From Setaria digitata (taxonomy: Eukaryota > Nematoda > Chromadorea > Rhabditida > Setariidae), in NCBI GenBank assembly GCA_003640385.1, contig RCAB01000014.1, positions 1 to 64,000 of the forward strand: a DNA stretch of 64,000 nt, read 5' to 3'. Of this stretch, positions 28,001 to 41,359 are shown piece after piece. The notes below the pieces were generated by a model, which saw only the letters and a list, made by a program, of their open reading frames with translations, was not told where the DNA came from and did not search any database. A program made the translations under genes and the position numbers. The stretch's first letter is position 1, and the number at the start of each line of letters is the position of its first letter.

Positions 28001-31000
28001 TTTCAAAGTTGAAGTTTGTTTCAGCTTTATTTCTGCAGGTTTCCATTATCGGTATGGGAGTAGGTGCTGATTCCGGACTCGAGAAGCTGGGAATATTCGT
28101 GAAGAGTATAACACCTGGTGGAGCAGTTCATCGCAATGGGCAAATTCGAGTATGCGATCAAATTGTAAGTGTCGATGGAGTCAGTTTGGTAGGTGTGAGT
28201 CAAATCTTCGCTGCTGAAACTCTTCGAGCTACTGGAAGTGAGGTTAGTATTTCTTTGTGCCTCATGACCTTTCCCACTAGTAAATTTTCGGAAAAATCAC
28301 ATTTGGAAAGAGTACTTTCAGGTGGTTTTCACAATAGGTCGAGAAGAAAATCTGGAGGAGAGTGAGGTTGCACAACTGATCAGGCAGTCACTGGAGGCAG
28401 ACCAATTCCGTGAAGCCGAAGAGTTGGAAGAGGATGAGGTGGATAGTGATGACAGCGAGGAACCGGCCATTTTGAAGGAGGAACGAAAAATTAGGGTATC
28501 GAGTGGTTCATATTCTTTCACTTACGGTACTCTTTACTTCTCATCAACAGTTGGTATATATGATGGGATGTTTGGTGTTCCAGAAGCGCATAGATGATCT
28601 AGAGGTGGAACTTAGTGAATCACAGAAGAAAGCTGATCAAATGAAAGAGATTCTGGAAAGCTCGAGGGCTCATTATGCCATGCTTGAAAGTAAATATGAA
28701 CAGGCAAATCAACTGTTACGCAGTTATCAGGAAAGGTTTGTTCCTTTGTTCCTTTCGCAGCGAAGAACAGGACAGAAATTTTGTTCATGAATTTAATTCG
28801 GAGGTTATGAAACGCCAGTGAAGGTAGGGAAGAACAGGTCAAAAGTCCTATCTGGGATGAATTATTACGGGTACATCTAAGTGGACTTCAGAAGCATCAT
28901 TGTCTGTGGGATTTTGCTATTACTTCATCTGAATTTACAGAGAAAAAGAATTACTAGAACGAGAGGAGGCTCATGTGGATCAGTTACGTCAGAAGGATGC
29001 TCACTACAGCGCTCTGGTAAGTCAGCTGAAGGAAAGAATCGAGGAATTGGAAAGAAGACTTGATGAGATGGCACAGAGGTAGTATTTCCTAATTAACACT
29101 TAACAGTTCAGTGCAGCTAAATAAAGGTTAAATACGAGGTGAGCATCGTTTGATCAGAAGAAGCCGTTTACACCTGTTGCAAATAGCAAGAAACTGTTTC
29201 AGACGTACCACAGTGATGGAAGGGGAGCTGTCGGAGCTGAAGGAACAGTTAGCAGCTCGAGATGTCAGTCCAGCTCTAGCATATAAACCTACCTGTCCCA
29301 TGGATCATGACTCTGCAAAATCCTCCAAACTTCTCGCTATTAAGACTTCTAGTCTGGTATGAATCGTTATGCTAATTCAGACTTTAGTTTCTGTTGGAAG
29401 AGATGACATCTGAGATATTTCTGAACATTCTAGCCTGGTAAATCAGCATCAACATCGGCATACCGTCGAGTTACTGGTACCGAGAGTGCTTGTGAAAGTG
29501 GTGCTGATGATGCATCCGATGAGCAGAAATCATCGCGTGACAGTCCGATACCAAGAATCTCAGAACCAGCTAGTCCTGCTATGCTTCACAAATTTGCTCA
29601 TCGACGAATACTATTCCCGTTGAGGAGACGTTATATTACAAGTAATTAAATGCTTTTGTTGAATGCTTTTTAATTAATAAATGTGTACGTGAAAATGAGA
29701 AGCTATTTACAAGTTATAGCTTTTTTACTGGAAAAACGAAATATTACTTGCTGTAAAGAAAGTTTTTGAAAAGCGAACTTCACAAATCAGTAGTAATGGG
29801 AAAGGATGAAATTATGATAAATAAGAGAAAAATCCATCTGAACTGTGTGATACTAAATTAGAAGTTATAGTTTCAGCGGAGCACGAATTCTGGCGTGATA
29901 CATTTCAATCTATTCAGGTAATCTTCTGATTATTTATGTATTACCGATAAAACTCGAATTAGGTTATGAATAGGTCAAAGAACAAAATTTTCTTCTTTCT
30001 TTTTTTCCTTCAATTTGTACTATTTTTTTTTTTTTTTTTTTCAAATGAAACACTAAAAAGGAATTGTACAGTCACCTATTTAATAAAAACTTTTGCATTC
30101 CAAAGAATGGAATGGAAGGAATTTTTGAATTGCTCAATTTTAGCTCCCCCGATCATGTTTGAAAGTAATTGAGGTTGTACATATCAGATATACCAGATGA
30201 ATGTAAATATCATTAAGGGGCTCCAGGTACTGCATTGGACATGCGATGATGTTTGTCAACTGTTGATTCAAATGGGTTTGGACAAATATATTCCCGAGTT
30301 TACAGTTAATCAGATCAATGGTACCAAGTTTCTGGATTTAGATGGGAACAGGTTAAAGGTAATATCAATTTATGAGTTTATTAAAACTGTTGCATTCGCC
30401 TTTCTTAAAAAAAAAAAAAGTTGTAGTTGAAATGTATGCAAAAATTATCTGTCGCTACGACAGATAATTTAAAAAATATATATATATAAAATATGTCAAA
30501 TCTGAATCTTTTTTGTTTGCTTTACTAATTCTGATCTTATTTATTAAACTTGTTCCAGCCGTTTTATATATCATTCTTTACTAATCCACTGTAATTTTTC
30601 AATTTTCTAAACTGTTCATCCCAAACAGTACTGAATTTAATTCGTATGCTTTAATTTAAACTACGATTAAAAGTGTAATTACGACTGCAGTAAAACTAAA
30701 TACTTTGTTCTTTTCCGTTTAGTCTTGACAAATTTAGTTTTTTTTTTCCTTGACACCTTCCCAGTAGTGTCAACGAAAGATAAATTTGTCAAGATTAGAA
30801 AGAATATGGAGCTATCGGTTTTCCACTCAGTGGTCATTTGTCACATTCTTAACAGTGATTTTGACTAAAGTTCGCCATAATAAAAAATTGATTTAAAAAG
30901 AAAAAAAAAACCCGAAAACATTTCAGTATGTTCGTCTTCCTATTTTGCATTTGTAAAAAAGAATTTTTATCTGATTTAGTTCTCATGCTCGTATCTTCAG

Positions 31001-32290
31001 GCCATCGCACATTTAACTTTTAATTTTATTACACTTCTAAAAATCCGTCTCGCAAATATTTTGAATAAGTCAATTTAAATCAGTTATTCGTTTGTTCAAT
31101 GGGACGGAGGAACCACTTGCATATATTGGATTTAAGACGATTTGCTTTACAACAGACTCATTATGCTGAAAAAATCACAGCTACACAGTTTGAAATTAAA
31201 TTCAATTACGTTTCATTCAGATCTGTCAAATCTTAGTCTATTCATTATAAGAATAAAATAACACACATCAATTTCATAATGCTGTAATGAGTCGCACGAG
31301 TTTTAGTGATATGGTTGTAATGAACAGCTGGTGGCGATGTTGACAATTGTTTTTTCGCTAGGACAAAGAAATCATTTAAATACTGCTAACTAAAATGAAT
31401 CACTTCAGAATCAACGAACTAGATCAGATCCCGAAGTAAATTCAATTATAAATCAAAAACTCGTTGGAATGTACACAAAGATTTGCTGTTTTTCATAGAA
31501 TAATATCATATTTAGATTCCTCTGCTTTTACTTACGTCTCATATCATTTTTCACAGTACTCATTCTTTTTGCTGAAAAAATAATAATTTATTAGTAAAAA
31601 GTTTCATTGCAGAAATTGAAAAGTCAATATTTTCTTTCGTTTTAAATGATAGTAAATTTGAGAAGTTTGATTCAGATATAAATTAAATTGAAAGCTGCTG
31701 GTATATTTTCCGTAATTATTGAAGGTTTTTGAGCAGTTTTCAGTTTAGATTGAAAGAAAATTTTACTATTTTTGTTTAAGACTTCATATTGCAGCAAAAG
31801 TTTATACTGTAATTAGAACTAGTCGCATGACATCATCATCATCTCATCCTTTTTACGAAAAAAAAAAGTTTTTTGAAAACAAATTGAATAATTTAGGTAG
31901 AGAATTCCTTACGTAGCAAATGCCAAAAAGATTGATGACTGTATTGACGTAGAAGTAAAAACAATAAAAAATAGAAAGTGGATCAATCTTCGGTCTTGTT
32001 TTCAGAAGGAATGTGATGATGGATTTTGACGGATGTAGATAGAAAGAAATGCCTATATCCTTCTTTGCCTTCTTGAGTAAAAAAAACTTTTCACAGATTC
32101 TGTTTAACGTATTTTGCAGAAAATTTTTGCCCACAACATTAATTTTTTGTTTTAGGCAATGGGTATTCAAAATCATTCTGATCGTGCTGTGATTAAGAAA
32201 AAAATCAAAGCTATTAAATCGAAAATTGAACGTGAGCGAAAACAGTTGGAAAAGGAAAGTAGGTTAAGGACAGTTGCGCCAGTTCATTAA
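25069..32290 (+). CDS. nab-1: Neurabin/spinophilin homologue: PP1-binding PDZ, coiled-coil and SAM scaffold
   Basis: Scaffold linking protein phosphatase 1 to F-actin at synapses and cell junctions. Fourteen exons join in phase to 740 residues: 25069-25269, 26546-26643, 26747-26942, 27403-27642, 27830-27979, 28039-28242, 28322-28495, 28584-28735, 28941-29078, 29203-29356, 29434-29641, 29877-29917, 30227-30358 (or from 30218), 32156-32290. The start has [14 protein letters not shown], as in actin-binding N-termini of the family, then a Pro-rich stretch. GRKVSFS is the RVxF-type PP1 docking motif, followed by STAPIKVFSTHS and the PDZ domain ([20 protein letters not shown]). Coiled coils occupy exons 8-10. 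[19 protein letters not shown] precedes a C-terminal SAM domain ([20 protein letters not shown]). Human neurabin-1 has SAM and spinophilin lacks it, so this is neurabin-1-like. The exon 4 donor appears to be GC, not GT. Compared with vertebrate forms the N-terminal actin-binding region is short. Confidence 0.93.
30442..30470. repeat. Perfect 13-bp inverted repeat with 3-nt loop
   Basis: AAATTATCTGTCG, CTA, then the exact reverse complement. It lies about 85 bases into the 1.8-kb last intron of the neurabin gene. Confidence 0.85.
30720..30797 (+). ncRNA. Candidate intronic hairpin RNA in the neurabin gene
   Basis: Outer arms 30720-30736 and 30781-30797 pair at 16 of 17 positions plus one G:U. 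A second perfect 7-bp stem (TTGACAC with GTGTCAA) closes a 10-nt loop, 30757-30766. Between them a T-rich stretch pairs with GAAA, leaving a bulge of about six bases. At about 78 nt this resembles an intronic pre-miRNA on the sense strand of the host. No known mature miRNA is recognised. Confidence 0.4.
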
Positions 32291-33598
32291 TCTATAATTC
32301 CTCATCGAGATCGATCTAACAAATGCTTCCTAAATGCCAAATGTCTTCTTACTAGGCCCTAAGGGCAGCACTGCCTCGGTTATATTTGTTTCATTGCACT
32401 GATCTGTGTATATTTTATTTGGAATTTCATCTGTTTATAGAAAGTCATCCATCTGTGATTTCTTTTTTTTTTTTTTTTTTTATCTCATGATCAACAATCC
32501 GTGTAAGGAAAATTAAGCAAGTCAGCAAGCAGTCGTTCGATGATTTTCCGGAACCTTTAAATTTCGATGAATTTTTAATGAGTTGTCTGAAGATAACAGT
32601 CGTTGATGATGCATTCTTTTTATTAATCGCTAAATTAGTCAACTTAATTTGCCAATTCTCTTTGCTATCACTGTTCTTCCTAGTAATGATTCCGTATTGG
32701 AATCGATTTTAAGCCATTCAAGGAAGCTCAGTAAGAACAGAGTTTAAACAATTATTTCAGAGTCCACTTTTCTAAAGTATACATTGCGAACTTCTTCTAC
32801 AGGTCCAATTAAGTTCATTAAGCATATAGTATATTTGAGATATGCATTTAAGTTATGGAAGAGAAATCTATTTAATTGTACATTAATTCCAGTTATAGAA
32901 TAAAATGAAGTGGATCCGGTAAACCTGATTGCTGAAGTTAAGAGGTACAGTATCACTTTCTTGTATTCGTGTAGCGCCTTAATTTATCGTTCCCTTGTCT
33001 ATATCTACATTGTCATAATTTTATTCCTGTTTGATAATCGTTATCAACTGATCAAGAGTGACAAAAATGCTAGGCATTATTTTATCTTTTAGCATGCTCT
33101 GATACATGCTATTTTCCTTTTTTTTCTACATCCATATCTGATAGAGTAGCTTCCAATAAGTGTGGTACCCGTTTATGCTAATTTTAATCTTATCATTGTT
33201 ATGATTAATAGTATTAGTATTACATTGTTATTGTTGTTTTCACCGTTTCATTCCATAAATACAGTTTGTCTATAATTTGTGGGTTTATGAATCTTACTTT
33301 ACGAAGCTAACAAATATACATATTTACACTTCATATGAAATATATAATATATATACGTGAAGTAAAAGATTAAATTTGTGTTTACTTCTGTATATTCCTT
33401 TTTAAACTTGATTTATTTATGATAAACAAATCATGATATCAGTATCTTAACAGGAATGTTTACACAGATATTCTAGCTCGAGCGGAATAAAGCGACCGTT
33501 GACGAAACGTCAATTTCCATCATGACATTTTCTTTCGAAACAGCTGACATCGTCTACTTTTCCACTCCAATGATACGTACGATAAACATTGAGCAGAA
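32291..33598. other. Intergenic region, tail-to-tail
   Basis: About 1.3 kb between the 3' ends of neurabin (+) and the phosphodiesterase (-). It is AT-rich, with a T homopolymer at 32462-32482 and a TA-rich imperfect palindrome at about 33327-33363. No coding exon is seen. Confidence 0.65.
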
Positions 33599-36500
33599 TT
33601 AGTCTTCCTCAACTTCTGCTTTTTTTTGTTCATCAGCCAATTCCTGCCATTTCTTCATGTTGTACCTTAAATGTCGTGCTATTATCAGTAATTCTCTTTC
33701 TTGTTCATTGATTATATCCCTTCAAGGACTTCTCTCTCTCGCTTGGGAAAAGTGATAATTTATTCGATAATAACTGACAAACAGCGGTCAAGCAGTTGTT
33801 GACACTCGGGTACTACCGCTACAACCAGCTGATAGCACGGGACACAGATGTACTTCATGAAGGTCACTTGCATCTGGGGCAACTCGTTCGCCTTCTCTCG
33901 ATCCATCATTGCGATCGGTTCATGGCCATTCCGTCGTTCTGCATCTCCCTGATATGATAAATGAATTTCAGCTTCAAGTATTGTACCACAGGACAACAGC
34001 GGAACTTCCTCTCACTGGGCTGCTACTATTTCGGTGGGTTTCTTGTATGCTAATGAACTTCGACAAAAAATAGAAGAGTTACAGGATATTCAAACAAATA
34101 AAACAAATGCAAACGAAAAGAAGTATCTAGAGAGATAGCTATTTCAAGATTTAATCTAAATTACAATTGAAAGGTTAAACAATTCCTTCAAACTTCAGCT
34201 CTAAGGGTTACTGAAACTTGAAAACTGATAAAAAATATTCGGATCAAATAGCCGGTCCTGGAAGGAGGAATAGTTGAAATAAAAAGTACTAACTTGTTCA
34301 TAGAACTCTTCAAATATTATTTTCACAGCTTCTGTATGAAGAGGCCAAGGTTTCGTTGCCGCAATCAGATCGCAAGCAGTCATTAAAATGGCCCTCACCA
34401 AAAACCTAAAATCAATTTTCAACTGAATGACTGCTCCAAATTTCTATTAAACTCAATAGTTCTTTGTTCTTTTAATTACACTCATTTTTTCATTCCAGTG
34501 ATTTGAATTTAAAAGCTTTTGTTACGGACATTTGATCTTTTTTGAATATGTCACCAATTTTGAGTTTGTTTGCCATCATCATCCATGTCAGGATGTTTAA
34601 TTTATCGTCTTCATCGATACAGTTAGTTTTCCAACTTTTTTCACCACATTCCTTCGAGACTGACAACTACAGATGCTTACCGATGATCAACAGAATCCCA
34701 ACTGAATGTTCCATCAGCTAGAATTCCTTCCAGCTCTGCTTTGTTCTCTGTGAATACTGCTAAATCAGTAGACAGTATGCAATGCTTGATGACACCCAGA
34801 ATCTCCTTGTACTCATCGGAGGAGAAACACTTCAAAATATTATGGCCATCCTGAAATGAGACACAAAAATCGGTCTGGATCAAGTGAAAATTTCAGGAAG
34901 AAAATGGCAAGAGAGTAGGACCTGTTGCAGGATGATGACAGTCTGATTGAAATGATGATGCTCCATTACAGAAGTTGAATAAACTGATGCCAGAGGGGTA
35001 CTCATCGATTTCATATAGGCATTATTCTTCCCTCGATGATCAAGATCGTGACATAAACAGGCTATGTACAGTGCTAGAGACTACAAAATGGAGAAGTAAT
35101 TAGTGCTTGCCTATTAATTGACTTCAAGCATGAATTCCTTGACTACTTATTTATTCAAGGGTTTTTTTGTTGAGAAGATTAAGAAATTGTTGACTAATTG
35201 GAATGTTGTCTTTCCAAGTGCTTCACATTTTACTGAGAATTGTTGTAGCGATTAAAAACCTTTTCATTAACATCCTCACTGTAATTAATTCAAGGTGAGA
35301 TAAGATTCTTGTTAGCAGTTAAGACATCATTATCAGGAATATTTGTTGCGACTACAAATTACATTGCAGTATTAGAATGGCATTACACGAAATTCTGTAT
35401 ATTTACGGTCAATAGGACTCCTTATGACGTTAGCAAGAGTTAATTACTTATTCAATAATTAATTGCTTCGAAGTTGCAATATCTAAAATCTCGACTTTTC
35501 ATAAGTACTAATTCTGCTACAATGATTTTCAATTTTTGGTTCTTGTCCTGGGCACTCAACTCTGTCATCGTGATGTCTTTTAGATTCTAATTTTTTTAAC
35601 TTATTTATCTAGAAATGATTAAGCCATACTTCTTTGAGAGAAAAAATTGTTGTGGCTCGAAGCAAAGAATACATTGCCTGTGCCACAGTCCATCCATGAG
35701 CCCAATTATGATACAACACCTGGCGATAATTCTTGCGTACAGTAAGTACGAAACGAATCAAATCATCCTCATCGTAATTGCTGAAATATTAAATTAAAAG
35801 AGGATAAATTAACGTGAATACAAATATCTAATCTCATTAATTAGTACCCCTTAATAATTTGCTATTAATAATTAACTATCAGCACTGAAATATTGATAAT
35901 ACAATTTGCAGTTCATTATACCAAAAATAATTCATTCAGTATTACTAATACACATTTGCAGTTAACCGAATGAATAAGATAATAAAAGTTGCCACTAACA
36001 ATTTTCCTTTAAACAACATTCGAAACATATAAACAGCATAAAGTGGCTTCTCGAGTTCCGTTAAATGGAATCCGTTGAATTCAAACCTATAAAATGATAA
36101 ACGTTTCCGGAACTTCTGTAGTTGACATGCTGAGGAAAATGCGTACAGAAGAGATGAAGAAAGAAGAAAGAGAAGAAACAAGGAATCAGAATCAGAAACC
36201 TTTCAAGCTCTGCGATGTCATCGTTGATTTTGACACTTTTCAGCTTATTCACTTCTTCCTTGCTGCACATACTATGATATGCCAATACTTCCAGTGCCAC
36301 TCGATACTTCTGCACATTTACAACTAATTTTACACATTCACTTTCAGTTCATTGTGTCAAAGGTCAAAGATAGAGCTAAAGGAAAGGTCATCACAATTAC
36401 GAGCGGAAGAACGAAATAGTTTGCAGATTTTTTGCAGAGATACACAGACTGCCATAATCGGAAGTGATTTATGTGGTCATGTCCTTGATTTACGTATTTG

Positions 36501-39500
36501 ATCTAGTAGTTATTAGAGCTAATCTACTCTCTGAAGACTAATGAATTCTAGACCTGAGTGAGTACCTGTTCAGAACGCTTTATCCTATTATAAAGTTTGG
36601 CATGATGCAATGCTAGACCACAATATATGGCAAATGTTTCGAAAGAATTTTGATCTTGTTTTGTAAACGGTCCATCAGTTTTGTTAATCATCTGAACGAC
36701 ACCAATCACTCTGCAATCATTGACAGCACTACAGAGATATTTGACCGAAGAGTCGGGAACTCCCGGGGTAAAAACGTGGCTTACATTTCATTGAAATATG
36801 AGGGGAAAGATGAAGAAGAGGTAAGATGACTGGAGCTTAGTGTATCGTTCTCGATGATGCCGAAATAGAGCTAAAAACAAATCAAATATTAATGAGAATT
36901 TTAAGTCGAAAGGCTTTTTTTTCATTTAAACAAAGCAAAACTAACGATTTACGAATGAAAATCGGCATGCAAAGGATATTCCTGGTTCTGTAACCGGTCT
37001 TCTGATCGACTTCCTTGTTGAATCGCGGATCCTCGTAAGCATTCTCGATGTTCAGAACCTGTCCCGTTGTAGCAACATATCCACTGATGCCTTTATTGGC
37101 TGAGAATCTATGAAGTTCATTTCATTGTAATGTAAATGATCAATTCGAATGAAACACGTAGTAACTAAAGAAAGTGAAAAAGAAATGATAAAGCTTTTTA
37201 TATTGTTTATTCCTTACTTCTCTCTCCTATTTACAAACCAAGAAATTTTTTCGTAAGAATAGTTTAGTCTGACTACTCATCCTTGCTTGTCGTGGATTCT
37301 TCTCTCTTACTAGAACCATGTTAATTAGACTACCTGATTTCCTCATCACCATCTTCATTGATTTTGACCTGTTCATCTTCTTGGGTTCCAACATCGAATA
37401 TTCTGGCATATAATTCATTCCTTTTGTGATCAACAAGGAACAATGAAGAACGATCAGCATTTGTTAACTTTTGGGCAAAATTCTAAAAATTTTTTTGTTT
37501 AACATTATTGAGGAAATTTTAAATTTGGTAATCGTTAAAGCGAGTCATTTTGGTCTTCCAAAAATATTCTCTTGCGTGGTTATCACTTATACTGAAAATA
37601 ATCACAAAAGAAAAGGCTTACCATAACTTTCATGATCACAGTATCCATGCTGACAATATCCTGAAATATTGACCTAATATCAGGATAAGTTATGTCGTAT
37701 CACTGAACACATTAATTAACTTACTTCACCACATCCATCAGGAAAGCATTCAGCTTGCGTTGCTCGTCGTTGTGACATAGACATTTCTTATCATTTTTGT
37801 TTGGTCCAAGCTAAACTAATTGCGATCATTTTGAGATACTACTACAACATCTTAGATAGAACAAAATTGCATGACTGTTTTCTTTACTATCGGCTTTTGC
37901 TATTTTGGGATATTGAAAAACAACTAATTATAGATTAGTAATTAACTACCTGTGCATAGTAAATGAGGGCGCTACCCCAGGTACACAGGATATTCACCGA
38001 AATGCGGTCCTGTTCAGTCAGCGGGTGATAGAAATGAATTTCTCCTGTAAGTGGTAAGTAGTTTATTTAATCTCTTACATTCATCACTAATCTGCTAAGT
38101 TGTCAGTTCCACATGATGATGGAGCTGAAGACTTGTTGCCCATTTACAGAGAATTAGTATTTTTTATTTGCAATTAATTTATAAATTAATCGCTAACAAA
38201 ATCAATTAGTACTGATTGCTTTTTGCTTTTTCATTTACATCATAAAATGGCAGTAATTTTTCTTGATAGATATAGATTTTGAGATTTTCCTGAAATGTCT
38301 GGAAAATTCTAGGACTTTTGAGTCCAGAAAGTTTATTACTCAAAATTGTTAATCAGTTTGCTTTTTATAATAATATCTTTTAATGCAGAAGTCATAATTA
38401 TTGTGCTATTTATGTCATCAGCTTAATAATAAGTTAATATTTTTTCCACATCGATTCATTTCACCTGCTTAATTTTGTGTTCTAAAAATAATTCAAAATG
38501 ATTTTCGCATTTCAAACAAGTTTGGCTTCAAAATTAAATTCTTACAGTTGACATGACATACTATTGGAAAAAGATTTCTTGTTAACAGTGTTAAAATGCT
38601 TACAATCAACCTCTTCAGAAGCATTCGTCTTTACATTGTTTAAAAATAGTAATTAAAAAATGCAAAATTTACAGAAATTTTAAAATATAATAATCCTACT
38701 AGAATAATATGTGCTTAATTATTGGTATTAATGAGAGTTGCACTCGTTTAAAATGAAGATTGATTATAAAATGAAGGATACTACTGAATTCTGTACATCA
38801 TTTAATTAGTGTAACAAGGGAGTGTCTGGTAGCACTTGGGGAATGATTACTTTTTGTCCATAATAAACATTGTAACAACAATAACAATAAAAAAATTAAC
38901 CGATCAAGACTCCCGAGTAATCCTCTACTTTTTTTACATAAACAGGTAATTGCTTCTCTCTGACAAATGGTTTTAATTGGACGTTGGCTTCTGTTCGAGT
39001 AATGAAATATGAGTTGTTGTCGTTGTAAATCAATACATCGAACATTTCATTGCGGATCAGTTGTGCACAGGCATGGCCTAACTCATATAAAATTAGAGGA
39101 ATATTGTTACTGCTGGAGATGAGCAAACTGTGAAAGCCAGAAAGATTATCAGCCTAAAATGAGCAATACTGAAAGATTTAATAGGAATTAAAATACAGAT
39201 TAATTTAATGAATGATCAGGAAGGATGACTTCTCTTACTGACTGTCTACGATTGCTGATAATTAATTCACGTAGAATTAGGTAAAAAAAAACACGTTTAT
39301 GTTGACGTACAACTGATAAATTTCACATTATGCAAACAATCCTTACCATCCATGGCCCATTCATTTCTTTTACGGCTTTTTTTTTCAGCCGTCTAGAACA
39401 CCACTGATGGAATACTTCGTTAGTTACGTTTGGTCCAGTAGCATAATTTTCAAGAAATTTAGGATGTGAATTAAGGTAAGAAATAATACGCTTCTCTCGT

Positions 39501-39508
39501 AAATCCAT
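33599..39508 (-). CDS. Dual-GAF 3',5'-cyclic nucleotide phosphodiesterase, PDE5/10/11 type
   Basis: Hydrolyses cGMP and/or cAMP. Sixteen exons, read high to low: 39347-39508, 38901-39153, 37950-38044, 37725-37810, 37622-37673, 37334-37482, 36946-37107, 36566-36779, 36200-36309, 36000-36086, 35630-35780, 34922-35080, 34681-34850, 34294-34405, 33783-33948, 33599-33678, joined in phase to 735 residues. The N-terminal region ([16 protein letters not shown]) resembles the region ahead of GAF-A in PDE5/11. GAF-A spans exons 2-3 and GAF-B exons 5-8. The catalytic domain has YHNWAHGW, the metal site [23 protein letters not shown] and the purine-clamp glutamine in [12 protein letters not shown] and the end KWQELADEQ resemble PDE5/11 more than PDE2. 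In C. elegans the closest expected counterpart is pde-5. The exon 7/8 acceptor lacks a pyrimidine tract, the exon 15 donor is weak, and the true N-terminus could be longer. Confidence 0.88.
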
Positions 39509-39536
39509 GAGAAGCAGTTTTCTGCGAATTTCCGAT

Positions 39537-41359
39537 CTATACAATTTGAAATCAATACAGGTAAGTTCAGGTAGGAATGAGGTAATGAGATTAGCGAGAA
39601 ATTGCTTCGAATGATGAGTAAGCCTTCGTAGTAAGGAAGATTTACCTGAAATATTACACGGCGTGCAGAGCTTCAACCATAGCAACCGTTGCCTAATTAC
39701 TTTTTTTTTTCAAATAATTATTATCTTTGATTACGTCGAAAGCATACAAACTTCATGCCAAATACTGAAGTTAGTACTCATTAAATGCTATCATTTATTG
39801 ACTGAGCTCCTGTTATCTAAGCATCTTCCAATAATACTTTAAACTACCTTGAATCGACAACTTTCTTCTAATTACAAGCTATTATACATTCACTTCAGCT
39901 TCTTTACCACCACGTGCTTGTTAAATTTTTAAAAAAAAAATCATTTAAAGCAAATACAAATAAAGTTTTCTTTAATAAATTTACTGGATGAATGCATAAA
40001 GTTGCTTAAAATACTAAATTAAGTATCCACCTGAATTGTTTTTTAATCATCAAAGTTTTCCAGACAATATAGATCTGAGAAGTCCGGCTTATCAGACTGT
40101 CTTTCAAAATATAAAAGAAAAAAAAAACTAAAAGTTATGAATTCTTAATTAGATTTCAATGCTACTTTAACTAATTTTTAACTGAAAGCTGAGAACATTG
40201 TCCAGAATTCTGGAAAAGTTCAATGAGCTCGGTTCCGATAATACACAATGTGTCTAGAGCAGAAATTTCCAAACATATTAATTAACACCAGGTAAACTTA
40301 GTTGTTAATAGTTTTTTTTTATGAAAATATTATTTGCTGTTTCAAGTTTCATTGCGTCGCTTACGCTAGAGTTTTCACGTTGAATGACGTTTTCTTCATT
40401 CTTCAGAAATTAATTTCATTATTTTTACATTTGAAAGTCACATTATCATTTTAAAAACGATCCCTGTCACATCAAAATGTCTCATCGATTCGGGGAAGTC
40501 GAAGGAGCTGTATCATCTAACCTATTTTTAACAAATTTCATCGTTAACTGGCAGTCATTTGACGAAATTCGCCAAATTCATTCCAAACAAAACTACACGG
40601 AATTGCGAAATTAATGAATTATCAATAACCGGATGCAATGGCACTATTTTAAAAATTCTAAGGAAATCATATTCAAAAGAGTTTGGGAGAAAAATATTCA
40701 TTTAAGATACACAGGCATTTCATACTTTATGAAAATCAATCGACGTAGTTGTCAAATTTTATCATAGCACAATTAAATGATACTTGATAATGGTATCACT
40801 ACAAAGTAAATAATGAAAAGCTGAAGAAATATGATATAAGTTATGGAAAAACAAACAGTACAGTTTTGCTTCGGTGCGATTATATAGATCATTTCAAAAA
40901 CTATTTGCAAATTATATAGCCTGTGCCGGTTATCTACACATTTATTTATATTTTTTGATATTATCATTTGAGTGATATTTAGACTGCTTAATTTTTTGTC
41001 AGTGCTAAATTTTTAGTGGTGAGATTATCATTCTATCAGTAATATTATCACTTTCAACACTGCTAAAGTTCTTTTATTCCTTCAATTAGCAATTGAGAGT
41101 TTGTAATGACTAAATCTATTTGTAATGGAAAATTTAATCTGATCAGATTTAAGTATCGGATATAGTTAGACTAGCAATGTCCTATTAAACATCATATGAC
41201 ACACAAAACTTCTATGCTTTGAATTTTCCCTTACTAAATCTTTATCATTTATTTGTTCTCTCACCTATCCCTTTGTTTTAATCTTTATTCGTTTTAACAA
41301 GAATTGATTTTAAATTAAATGATGAAAGATTTTATGAACTAATAAGTTCCAGGTTTCAA
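39537..41359. other. Divergent intergenic region
   Basis: About 1.8 kb between the phosphodiesterase (-) and the EB-module gene (+). A 3' splice acceptor at 39537-39538 upstream of the phosphodiesterase ATG could be its trans-splice site. The frame remains open above it to about 39685, so further N-terminal coding is possible. Otherwise it is AT-rich and featureless. Confidence 0.55.
41345..41352 (+). promoter_or_regulatory. Probable trans-splice acceptor of the EB-module gene
   Basis: AGTTCCAG ends seven bases before the ATG at 41360. No upstream coding exon is needed, as the start is followed at once by a signal peptide. Confidence 0.45.

Noticed and set aside
37227..37460. 77-codon minus-strand frame beginning [10 protein letters not shown]
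   Set aside because: It is the wrong frame of phosphodiesterase exon 37334-37482, whose correct frame gives the GAF sequence [20 protein letters not shown].
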